In this document: one piece after another, positions 1-12,094 of the stretch
How the letters are laid out: every line of letters starts with the position of its first letter
Numbering within the stretch: position 1 is the stretch's first letter
Assembly: GCF_030463535.1 (NCBI RefSeq)
Contig: NC_132898.1
Span: 23,948,162 to 24,012,161, forward strand
DNA length: 64,000 nt
Direction: 5' to 3'
Source: Salminus brasiliensis
Taxonomy: Eukaryota; Chordata; Actinopteri; Characiformes; Bryconidae
The notes under the pieces: model-generated
Databases searched by the model: none
Told to the model about the DNA's origin: nothing
Seen by the model: the letters and a program-made list of their open reading frames with translations, nothing else
Made by a program: the position numbers and the translations under genes

Positions 1-199
1 TCAAGTCAAGTCATTTGGCAAGCAAGTGGCAAGCATTATAAACTTGTGTAACCTCCATCTGACCCCAGCTACAGTCGATCAGCCAAGACAAGTTTTGGAA
101 TTTGACGTGTGCAGCTATGCACATGGTCATGGGCAGTTCCCAGCCCAGCTGGGGAAGCCATTGTGACAACAACAATATCAAGCTTATTGATAAGAGTAC

Positions 200-211
200 C
201 ATATTCTTTTT
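200..211 (-). CDS. Possible 12-nt linker micro-exon of gene 1
   Basis: The reverse strand has a pyrimidine-rich acceptor (CCTTTCTGCAG) followed by 12 nt and a GTACTC donor. In phase 1 it would encode KEY plus one base. Two gene 2 micro-exons also end in a Tyr codon plus G before a GTA donor. The length is a multiple of three, but a 12-nt match is weak evidence and the donor is poor. Confidence 0.2.
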
Positions 212-659
212 CTGCAGAAAGGACACGATGGTCTGGGACAGGACGGCTAAAGCGGAATATTTCTGCACACATGAACATACAGGTGTAGAGGTGTTACAGG
301 AGGAGGATAGGCTAGAGGACAGGTGCTTTATGATGTATTATGTATGCGGAGGATACTGGGATGCCCACCTGGTGAACCTGGTTGCGTTTTTGCGATCTGT
401 GCACTTCCTAATTCTGTAGAGGAAAAAACAGCAGGGGTTACTGGAACAGCTTCATTTGCAAGTCTCATCACAGTTTGCTTTTAATGATTAGATTATGTAA
501 TTATGCAATTATGTAATTATGCTCTGATTATGTGGCGTGGGTTTTTGTACAGCTGTTTGATCTGACACACACATATTTCCCCCCTATAGGAATGAATAGG
601 GAGCAACATTTTGGCATCAAATTTAATGATGCTGCAAATACACTGGTAATACCCAACCA

Positions 660-1015
660 TCAAACAGGGAGTACGACTGCAACCCCTTAGCAACGCCACA
701 GAAAACAATGAGGATACATCATAGCAATCACCTGGGGTACCACAGCAAGCAACCAACAACCACTTCGCAAAAACTCAGCATTGCCATAGCAACCACCTTG
801 CAGTCACCTAGCAACACCATAGCATCCACCTGGGATACCATAGAGACTGACTAGCAACACCATATCAACCACCTGGCAACACCATAGCAACCAAATGGGA
901 TACCAGAGCAGCCACTTAGCAACACCATAGCAACCACCTAGTTTATCAAAACCAACTGCTTATAGTATATACCATAGCATGCACTTAACAACCCAGCAAC
1001 ACCATAGCATAGTCT
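660..1015 (+). repeat. CCATAGCAACCACCTAGCAACA minisatellite
   Basis: A degenerate repeat built on gcaaccacctagcaacaccat. The same family occurs inverted at 28985-29215 and 30690-31320, and again forward at 60060-60280. It is a dispersed fish-type satellite with no coding content. Confidence 0.75.
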
Positions 1016-1504
1016 TGCTGGTCATGCTGATCGTCCAGCTTTGTCTTGCTGGTCAACCAGCATGGTCAAGCTTGGTCATACTGGTTGGTCAGCCAAACCA
1101 TCAAACTTGAAAACATACCCTATGCACCCTAGAGCTTAACCAGCTTGAGGCTGTTTTTTCAGCAGTGTTCTTGTCTTTGAGACTTGAGTCTCAACAGTAT
1201 CAAGTTACTGTTCTGTTTATACTGGCATCAAGTTGAACCATTAGTTAGTATTTAAGTACATTTCAAGTCTACAAATCTTCTTAAATCTCTGGTAAAACAT
1301 TGTCTCAGGTTTCAGGCATTGTAGGCATGACGATTTGAGGAGAACTTTCTTTTACAGCTTTTAGAGGTTCAGACGTCCCAGTCCACATTCACCACCACTG
1401 TGAACCGTTCTGACTGGGGAAGTTTCTCTAGAATGGAGCATTTCACTCCACTCTGGATGATTTTGTTCACGCCTGAAACATTGAATTTTACAGGAATTAC
1501 TTAC

Positions 1505-3990
1505 GAGTCCTTTGCGGTGGCTGTAATGGTTGCCGCAAAGCTGGCAGACCCTTAGAATATAAGTCTGGCTGCTCCCCTTCTTTAGGTTTATGGGCAACTT
1601 CTGCATCCTCTTCCTGGGGCTTGGTGACCACCATAGAAGTTAGTGGAGTCACAAACTTGTACTTCAGAGAAAGGGCCAGAGCTTCTTTCTTGTTTTCATT
1701 TTTCTTCTTTCCTTTAAGTGTCAGTCTGAAATACAGAAATACAAGTGATCTTATTAACACACTCTTAATGCACAGGCTCAGTTGTTTGGGTGTTGTAGGT
1801 TCAAGCACCAATCACCCATCTAATAAAAAAACCCAAACAACTAAATTCATGTAGGTTCCACTCATGCCACCAAAACAGCTCTGCCCCATCACAGCATGGA
1901 CTTCACAAGACCTCTGAAGGTGTCATGTTGTATCTGGACACCTTCAAAAGCGGCAAACGTCCTGTGTGTTGTAAGGTTGGGCCTTCATGAGCACCAATGA
2001 ACTCTGTGCATCCATGACCCCAACCAGTTCACTGATTGTCCTTCCTTGGAGCACTTTACGTAGGTAATGATCACTGCATACAGAGAACACCCCACAAGAC
2101 CTGCCTGATGTTTTGGAGATGTTCTGACCCAGTGTTCTAGCCATCACAGTATGGTTCTTGTCAAAGTGTCTTACATTTTTACAATTGTCCATTATTCCTG
2201 CTTTCAACACATCTTGCTGCCTAATATATCCACACCTTGACAGGAGCCACATTAACCAGATCATCATTGACATTCACTGCACCTGTTGAATGGTTTTAAT
2301 GTTATGGCTAATTGGTGTACATATCAAACCACTCACTCTTTCTCCAGTAGCTGCTTCACAGTGAGGTAGGCCCATAATCGCTGAATGAAGTTTTCATGTT
2401 GTGGCAAAACATCAATAAGGGATTTTGTTGAAAGAGAGTCCTGGAAGACTACTTTATCACTTTTCTGCAAAGAACAAGAGCAAAAAATATGGAAGACATA
2501 TAGTATTGCAATCAGAATTATTTAATTTTATTTGCAAATTTATTATGCAGGTTTATTAGCAAAATTTCCACATTTTAAGCTGTCAGTCAAACTATTTAAA
2601 TCGCTCAACACAACTAATAGAACAACTGGTTTCTTCAAATTTAAGACGTCCCACTTTTAATGATGACGGCAGTCTTTTTTATTATACCCCTGAATAGCAT
2701 CCTTCAAAAAATCACACATTTACAAATCAGGTGGCAAGGTTTCAGAAGGTTTCATCAGGTGGGCTTGAGATAAAACACTTTAAATACTTGGGGGCTTGGT
2801 GGCTTGTAGACTGTGACTTTTGATTGCAAATTAAAAATAAGGCAAGAGAGACAAAAGAGTTATCCAAAAAACAAACAAGGCACTGAATGTGACAGAGACA
2901 CAGTTGAAAGCACAGTTCACAAGTTCAAAGTTAAAGAAACACTGGCTACACTACCTGGACATGTCAGAAAGAGGAAGCTATCACCAGTTCCCAACAGATT
3001 ACTGAGGAGGCAGATGGTCAAAAACCCACTGCAAAAGACATGCATCAAGATTTGGTGGCAGCAGGCACTGAGGTTTCAGTTTGCATATAAAACACTGAAG
3101 GTTTCCACATCCGGTACACCTCTACTGACCCAAAAGCACAAGAAAACCGATTGATTGACTCCAATCTGTTTAAAACCATATAAACAAGCCACAGAAGTTT
3201 TGGGATTCTGTTCTATGGAGCGATGAAACAGAACTGGACCTTTTCAGGCCTATGGATCAGTGGTATGTCTGGAGGAGGAACACCCTGCCTACAGTAAAAC
3301 ATGGCAGTGACTCAGTGATGCTCTGGGGCTGCTTTGCTTCATCTGGCACTGGAATGCTACAGCGTGTGTCGGGCAAGATGGATTCAATCAAGTATCAGGA
3401 AATCCCAGGAAAAAATAGCTGAAGCCATCACAGTCACCTGAGTTGAACCCCATAGCGGTTGCAGCACGTAACCCCATGAGTATTAGTGAACTGGAGGTCA
3501 TTGCCAATGAGTAATGGGCTGAGAATTCAGCTTTAAGCCAGTGCAATATTGTAGCTAGAGAGTGTGTATAGTGTGTAAAGTGTGTAAATATGTAGTATAA
3601 GTTAGTGTGTAAATATTCAGTATTTCTATTTTGCAAATATGTGTGTGTGTGTGTGTGGGGGGGGGGTTACCACTCAGAGGGACAATGCACCTACATTTTT
3701 CACTCACCTTACACCTGTGCAATGTGATGTAACAATAAATGCAATTTGATTTGATTAATGTCCTGTCTGGATTTCCCAGGAAAACCGTTACCAGGTTACC
3801 AAGTTCTTACTGAGAATGCGATGATTTTCGTTTCGAAACTCTCCAGGCTGTTGTCTGTGATTTCACCAGCCACCACGATCTCTGAGCCATTGTAGTAGTG
3901 GCTGAACCTGGTCTGGGTGAGATTTGCTGCTCCTGTGTAGTTCAGCTGGACGTTAGTTAACAGTGGAACGGCAACTTCCTCATAGAAACC
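1505..3990 (-). CDS. Gene 1 exons 11-13: post-vWA region
   Basis: Exons are 3811-3990 (180 nt), 2337-2464 (128) and 1505-1725 (221). Exon 11 reads [40 protein letters not shown] and [16 protein letters not shown] and NGS are candidate N-glycosylation sites. Exon 12 ends [20 protein letters not shown]. Exon 13 carries [20 protein letters not shown], then [19 protein letters not shown] and a polar tail. All are typical of ITIH proteins after the vWA domain. Exon 13 ends in phase 1 at a GTAAGT donor; without splicing the frame would stop two codons later. Exon 13 is longer than in gene 2 (191 nt) and gene 3 (188 nt) because of an extra polar and Pro/Gln-rich stretch. Confidence 0.88.
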
Positions 3991-5617
3991 CTACCAGACA
4001 CAAAAAAGGTTCTAAAATAAAGAATTTTAAATGATTTAACTGCAAACTACTGGCAAATTCTATCCCACCTGTAGCTGTAGGTCTGCATCTGAGTCCACAT
4101 AGATCCTGCGAGCAAGTCCGTTATTCTCCAATGCCATTTTCTCCAGGAACTCAAAGTTAACATCAAATCCAAACCCCAGACAGTACAGAGGAAACGTTCC
4201 CCCTATAGCTTCTTTCACATTGGCCTGAATCTTGTTTAGGTTAGTTTCCCCTATGGGAGTCACGAACAGAATTGGTATGAATAGAAATTCCTCTTTCTGA
4301 AGCAAAACGATTAAGTAGTGCTCTAGATTGGGCTTGGTTCAAAATTGTCTATATATTAAAGAAAAATGGTAATTTAGGTGATATCTCAAATGCTTAATAA
4401 AGCTCTGATGAACACATGCAAAAAAGTATCTGTAAGATAAATGGTAGTAAACACTCAATATGAAACTGGAGCATGTTGATTTAGACAGTTTATCATGTGT
4501 GACTGTATATAAAACAGTTTTGCTTTCTCCTCATAAATGTATGAAATTGTTCTTTACCCTTCATGCATATTTATCTGAAAAGCATGAAATGCACTGTGGT
4601 GTACCACAAGGATTCATCATAGGAACACTTATTTTTCATCTATTCTGCTGTTCTTCTATATTCTATCAGTGGACTTCTGTTATTGTTGGGTCTACAGTGC
4701 AGACTGTATCCAAGGCAAGACAAATTGGTGCTATTCGAGAAGTATTTTAAGCTGCACTATGATGAATGCAATGTGCTTCATAAATAAAGTTTATTATGGG
4801 GTATTTTAGTACTACCTGACGTGGGGTCTCCATCAGTCAGCAGGATCAGGATGGAGGTGGAGCCTTCTTGTGGGCGCATATTAATCATTGCAACCCCCTT
4901 CAGCACTGCAGCATTGATGTTTGTGGCTGAGATCAGATGCAAAAAAACATATGGTGTTTGCTGATTTCTGGAATTGTGCTGTATTCATAAAATCCATAGT
5001 GAAAGCAAAATTCCAGTGTTTTAAAAATGTCTGCATCATGCATTCAGTTAAAGCCATTTGATTAGAGTCAGAATTGACACCATTGATTCACCAGACCAGA
5101 ACCAGATGCCTGAAGAGCTCAATGCCTCTAACCCCCACAGAAAACCCCCCTCACTATGGTGCTTGGTGAATTATAGTTTTGCAGGGGTACATTCAGGGGT
5201 TGGATAGTAAATAAAATGGCTACATTTGTGTTTTAGTCCTTTTTTTTCATTTTTTTTTTTGTAGTTTTTTACATCTGGTTCCATTCACAAATTCATTTCA
5301 CATATTGTCAAAACATCAAAGACCTTGTATCTCCAAAATGTAAACTTTACAGGAAATAAGGAGAAAACCTTCTTACCTTTCAAATCAAACATTTATTTGA
5401 AATCTACTTTGAAATTTAAAAATGTTATTTTATTTTATTGTTGATTTTGGAGCATTTCTATTGGTCCATTGATTATAAAATACTGACCCAATGTAAAGAA
5501 CCACTACCAGATTCAAATTATGTCAGAAAATATCAAATATGGAGATACATGGACATGTATGGTATACATGGTTATCCACATAATACACACTGTTATCTAC
5601 ATAATAACTAGTAACTA

Positions 5618-5650
<33 letters not shown>

Positions 5651-7151
5651 GAAGAAGAAGAAGAAGAAGACAAAACTGCTTCATTTCTGTGGATCATTTT
5701 ACCTCCTTGATCGTCAATCTTTCTCACAAAGTCTTTTGCTGCCTCCAGGTTGGTCTCTGTGGCTTGGACGAGTCCATCTTTCCAGACTTTTACTTGACTA
5801 TCAAAGGTGATCAGGCCAAAGTTGTCTTCTGCAGAAAGATCTTCTAAAATCCTCAGCAGTGCCTCACGAGTCTGGGACAAAAACACTTCATCAGCAACTC
5901 CTGCCTTCATATACTGCAGCACCCCTGGTCACAATCTCTGTTACTATCAATACAAAAGTGAGTGGAAGTTAACTTGATCTCCAAAAGACAAAAAGTTGAA
6001 AACCCCCAACTAAATCTTTTCAACATCGTAAGCAAGATTAGGGAAGAAAGTAAGGAGCAACATGCAAATGTTTGGGCACCTTAAGAGATCTGAGCTCTAG
6101 TATCACTTTTACCAAGAACATCAGCAGTCATGGTGTAACAATCAGCAGCCATGGGCTGCTCTAAACAGCTGCTTATCTCTGAAAATGAAAATTGATGCCT
6201 ACAAAGCAGGTGAAGACTATAAGGAGACAGCAAAGTGTTTTAGAGGTGCCTGTTTCATTAGTTTGTAATGTAATTAAGAAATTGTCAAAACTTGAATGCC
6301 ACCATATGTAGTTGCAAATACTGTATACCTGCTCACTGAAATGACAGCCATGCCAACACTGACTCTACAGTAGTTAATCAGGCCAAAGATAGTGTAATAG
6401 GGAATATGTAAATGGAGCTGATACACATCAGCACATTTAGTCCTGTTTACTGTCCACCTGTTGAATTTTCCGTCCGTGCATGGAGCCACTTCTGTCAATG
6501 ACAAACACCACGTTTTTGGGGATTCGCTGAATATCCGATGGTGCAAAGTAGTGAACGAAATAACCGTTTGATGCCTAACAAAAAAGAAACATGAATGAGT
6601 CTTGCTATATTATTATCATATTATATGCTGCAAAATGTCTGGGATAAAAAACTAATTTTTTCACATAACTGAAATTGACAATGATATTTTATTAAATATC
6701 ATTGTTTAATAAATGATATTTTATTAAACATATGTTATTATATGGACCGTTCTAAGAATTGCAGGTACATTTAAAATCTGAAAAGATTTTACTCATCAGT
6801 AAACTGTAATTCAACTGTTCAAACCATTTAAACCACTAACAGAATTTTGCATCTCAACTCCATGAGCCAACCTTAAACTAGATTCCACACATCCTGTCTA
6901 AAAACAGAAATTCATGGATTTTTAACACATTATTGTTTATTAAAGATTAAACGAGAGATTCACTCAGTATCACAAATCTGACAAATAACTAATATACTGT
7001 TGAAACACAAAATAGATCAATTTAAAAAATGGACTTAACAGATTTGGTGCAGTTTTAAATCAGAGGTAACAGAGTTGACCCATTGACACATTGAGACTTT
7101 ATTATTTTAATTACTGAAATTATATATTATACAGAAAGTAGTTATTCTGGG

Positions 7152-7188
<37 letters not shown>

Positions 7189-8802
7189 GTGTGTGTAATA
7201 TTCTATATTTCTGTAGTTTATTATGTTCTTTAAGTAAAGCCATAAAATAACTACTTTGGTAGCAATGCATCAGTTAGTCACAATGTCTAATAGCAAACAA
7301 TACTATGGAAAAAATACTGGATTCTGAATTTATATGACTGACATTTTTTTTTTTTTTTTTGCTTTAACAGTGTGATATTCAACAGTACAGTAAACCAGTA
7401 CCTGCAGTTCTCCACTGGGCTTTGGTCTCTCTACATCGTACATGATGATCAGGTCTCCATTCAGTCCGTTTTCTCCACAAACGTCACACTTGGTCTGCTG
7501 CTCACGAGTGGGGTAGAAGTTCACCCAAGCCTGCATGTCCAAACACACAGAGCTCCTTTGAAGCTGCACATTTCATTAGTTTACTTTATTTTATTATTTA
7601 ACTCTTCAGTTACTGCTTAGGTGCTCAGTGCTTAATCGAGTTATCAAATGTCAGAGGCTGGATGTTTATGTTTAGACTCGGAAGAGTTTAGAAAAGCATG
7701 ACTACAGCACACAGTGTAATTCTCACCTCTTTACCAGATCGTGTCGTGGTCACCGCATTGGTCAGCTCGTTGGTGTTCAACCCTCCTTTCACCTCCAGCA
7801 AGGAAATACCCGGACTCTCATGAATGTACACGTCAATCTAACGGAGACACAACCGGAGTGTGGAGTTCTGAGACTGTACATAGAGCTGTCACAGTACTCC
7901 AGTTAGGAGTTTGATACCAGTACCAGCTCTGGTACAGTCTTAAACAGAAAGGTGCTAGAAAGGGTTCTTTGAGTGATGCCATAGGAGAACTACTCTGGTG
8001 CCAAATATTCGGTTCGTCACATTCCTTGATTTTTTTTTAAGTGAATCACAATGTCTAATATCAAACAATACTATAGTATAAATATAACAACTGCTTTCTT
8101 AATGTTACCCAATTTTGGCAGGACTTGAATACTGAAGTAACGAAGGGCCTGTTTACACCTGCATTAACATGCGTTTAGTATCTGAATTGTATCTGAATCT
8201 ACTTTGACCAGATTCTGTTTACATCTGTCATAAAAATGTGATCTAGTGTGATCCAGATTAGGTCCTGACAGACAAGCAACAGGCAACAGCGAGATAGGAG
8301 ACCAGGCTTCTGTCTCTGTGAGTAGGGAGAAACCAAAATACTGTGATCTTAAGGTCAAATTACTGTTTCAAACCCAGGTTTTAAATCACTAAAAAAATCT
8401 GAGAAAGACCTGATGAATAGTTTGTAGTGGCTGCTGTACTTGCGCAGATGTTCTCATAGAGGAGGAGGGGTTTTCTCCGCTCGTGGCGTAAGCAGCAAGC
8501 TGATTGGTCCATACTGTTGAAAGGCGGGACTTATGTGTAAACAGCCGCCACGCTCAGCGTTACGAGAACTACCGCTCACATTTCAAACAGTCTCCTCAGT
8601 TAAAACGTCCCTCATTTCCGTCTTGCTGGCTGTAAACAACAATTTCTTAGCCTCTCAGTTTCTCTTTGAACAGTTTAGAGGAACGGTGGAGGTCTACAAC
8701 GAGGTGGGCCAATAGATGGTTCTCGCATTCCAGTAACGACTCTATCAGGAAACACTACTGACTGTTTAAACCGCAAGGCAGCAAACTCTGTAATAAATGA
8801 GC

Positions 8803-8838
<36 letters not shown>

Positions 8839-11800
8839 CTAGAGGGATCATTCGCATTCCTGGCGGAATCACTAGTGTTACACTTGTGTTAAATTTAGAC
8901 AGGATCCGTCTTTGACCACCTCCCAATATGGTGTTTACACCTGTGAAATCCCCACGTGATCCGGTGGAAACAGGCTCTAAAGAAACAGTGGTTTAATTCC
9001 TATTTATGGATCATATTGCTCAGATTAGGTCAATATTACTAAAAATACTGAAATACTAAAATCTAAAACTTCTCCCAGCCCACACTGGACAAATATAACT
9101 TTGTATTGTTAATGCTAATACCAATATTGTTATTGTTAATTGTTAATACCAATCAATTAATGAATTATTAGTAAATGAAAGCACTTGGAGTGTTTTGATA
9201 GTTTTGATGTTCTTAGTTGAGTAAAACGTTATGTAAAAAGAAATTACATGAAAGAGGTGTAATGAATTATGTTGAGTTATGGCCGCCGTCTTTTGGGCTG
9301 TACTGTACCTTAAAGTCTGCTACAGGCTGCATCGGCTGAGCATTGACGAGTAACTCATATTTGCCAAGGCGCCGCTTTAGAAGCTCCTCATAGGTGAGTT
9401 CAAAGGTCACTTTACTGAAAGCCGCCACCGCCACCGAAGTTTTAAAGTCCTCCAGAGTCCGTCCTACTGAGCTGGGGCAACACAGTTACACACAGCATTC
9501 ACAGTTTTACTAGTTATACTGAACATTATATGGGCAAAAGTATTGGGACACCTGCTTGTTCATCTTTTTTTCTGACATCAAGGGCATTAATAAAAGATTT
9601 GATCCTGCGTTTTCTTGGAGTAACTGTCTCTACTGTCCGGGGATTTGATTGCATTCAGCAACAAGAGCGTTAGTGAGGTCAGGATGCTGGATGATCATCA
9701 ATCCCCCTCATCCTCAACTCCTCAGGTCATCTCAAATATTTTGAATGGAGCACCATCCATCATTCCAGAGAACACAGCTCCACTGCTTCACAGTTCAATG
9801 CTGGGGGGCTTTATACCCCTCTAGCCCACATCTGGGATTTGGCGTGGTGCCAATGGGTTCATCTTTTTTTCTGATAGGGAGTATATTCTGTCTATCCTAT
9901 TGGCAGTACTTCTCTACAGGGACTAGACAAGCTGTGTGTGTGTGTGTGTGCCTTCGCACATCTGTGTCAGCAATGAGTGCAACTTAAAGTAGCTGAATGC
10001 ATTCATTAGGAGGAGTGTCTACAAACATTTGGAGATGTAGTGTATGTTGTGGTAGTTACGGTCAGATTAGGCCAGAGATTAGGTCAGTAATTCAGAATGA
10101 GAATGAGGTTTATGAACAGAATCAGAACCAGCTTTTTTTTAGTTTCTGTGGTACCTGACCACTCCAGCACTCTCTCCTCGAGCTACTGCCTGACTGTACT
10201 GCTGCTGAGCTGCTTCCTTCTCCTTCACGACTCCATCGTACGTCTTCCCCTCTATGGTCCTGAGGAGGCATATGTGTGTTTATGGACAGTCAGTTCAGTT
10301 ATATAGCCTGAATGAAGGCTGAATACCTTAAATAAGGCTGCATTTCTTTATACACTAATAATAACTGATGAACTGATGATCGTATTCACTTACATGCGGA
10401 ATTTACTGATGAAAGCATTCTTGGGAATCTTGACCTGGAAATGGATTTCTTTGGACTCATTGAGCCGGTTTGCTACGCGGCTCGTGATGACTGTGATGGC
10501 GTAGCGGCTGGTGACCGTAGAGTTTATGTGGAAGCTGTAGATGTCAATGTTTTGTTCCTGTGTTTTTGAGCAAATTAAATTCTATTTATTTCGTTAGTGA
10601 TGTCCGATGCCTTCGTTTCATATATACTATATATAGTAAATTATCCCTGTCCAATTAAAAACATTTTCAAATCATGAAAAAACTAAAAAACTGACAAAAA
10701 ATGGAGATACATGGTTTTCACTGGACAACCACAATATACTAAATTACTGTAATATATTAATATTGTTGAAACTCAACAGATAGTGGCAGTTCCAGCAAGT
10801 AATTGAGTAATTAATTAATTAATTATCTTTATACTTTTTTGCTCATTTTAATCTCCCAGTTGTTTTTTTACATTGTGTCAAAAATTACATAATCACTTAT
10901 ACTGTATAATAGATTTGTCATGCAAATGTTTATATTAATTACAAAGCCTTATCTGATCACTTAGTAATAGGCCTGCGGATTTAAATGTTCAATAATACAC
11001 TCAATAAAAAACACTAAAGTAACCTAACAATAAAAGAAGAGTTATCTTTAAATATATAGTATAAAAGAACCGAATCCAGAGCTGGATAGTGAGGAAACTG
11101 ACTGAGAGCAGAACCAAGGCTGTGTGGTGTCGCTGTTTACAGCTTATCTGAAGTGAGTACTCTATGTTTGCCTTTCGTCTCCCCCGAAAACATTCAGAGA
11201 CAACTCAAACAGACCTATCAGAGTGACCTTCACCTCAAAGGTGCTCAGCTGAACTTTGTTAAAGAGATTTGTTTTGTATAATAAAAAGTATTGCATATGT
11301 ATACACAAGAAGCCAGGAATACACTCAGCAACCACAAAGTCTTAAGAAAGAAACTTCTTAGATGTGTTTTCATTAAACTCATACTAAATAAAGAAACTAA
11401 AGAAAAAATAAGGAAACAATATTTTTCAATTAGTATTTGTCAAGTATTTGTTCTTAAATATTTTCTTTCTTATTATATTCTATATTCTATATTATTAAAT
11501 AGTTGAATTGCAGATTTAATGTCTAATTCAACAACATTTCAAAGCAGAGACTGATCTTAAAGCACTGCAATGTTTATCTGACAATTTATTGGAAAATTAA
11601 ATTCAGACAATTCAATTCAATATTGTGAAAGAGACACATATGCCAGAGAAACCAACAAAAAACACGTCTACGCAGGGTAAACTCACCACACGACTCAAAG
11701 TAGCACACCATAGAAGGCACACGATTAATTACATGTACCTTCGATGGTGTACAACATGTACAATCTTATAAAACCCGCTTAACTACTGAACTGCTGCTAA

Positions 11801-12011
11801 CCCCCTCATTCATCACTGCTACATAGGGTTCGCTCATCAGTCAGAGTGGAACAACACCATTTTTATTTATTTAAAATTGAGCAAGTTACCAGTTGCCATT
11901 TGGAATTAAGCTGTTGGGGGGAAAACGACACTAAAAAGTCATTAAGTATTTTCTTTGCAGTGAAAATTTCCATTTAAAATGCTGTGTAGAAGAGAATATA
12001 TATACATTTTA

Positions 12012-12094
<83 letters not shown>

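Noticed and set aside
1361..1606. 81-residue reverse open frame overlapping gene 1 exon 13
   Set aside because: It is in a different frame from exon 13 and gives no ITIH-like sequence. The only interesting frame here is the one reported at 1370-1472.
2813..3154. Host gene encoding a basic 113-residue protein
   Set aside because: It reads as the N-terminal part of a Tc1 transposase and is followed by the broken catalytic part.
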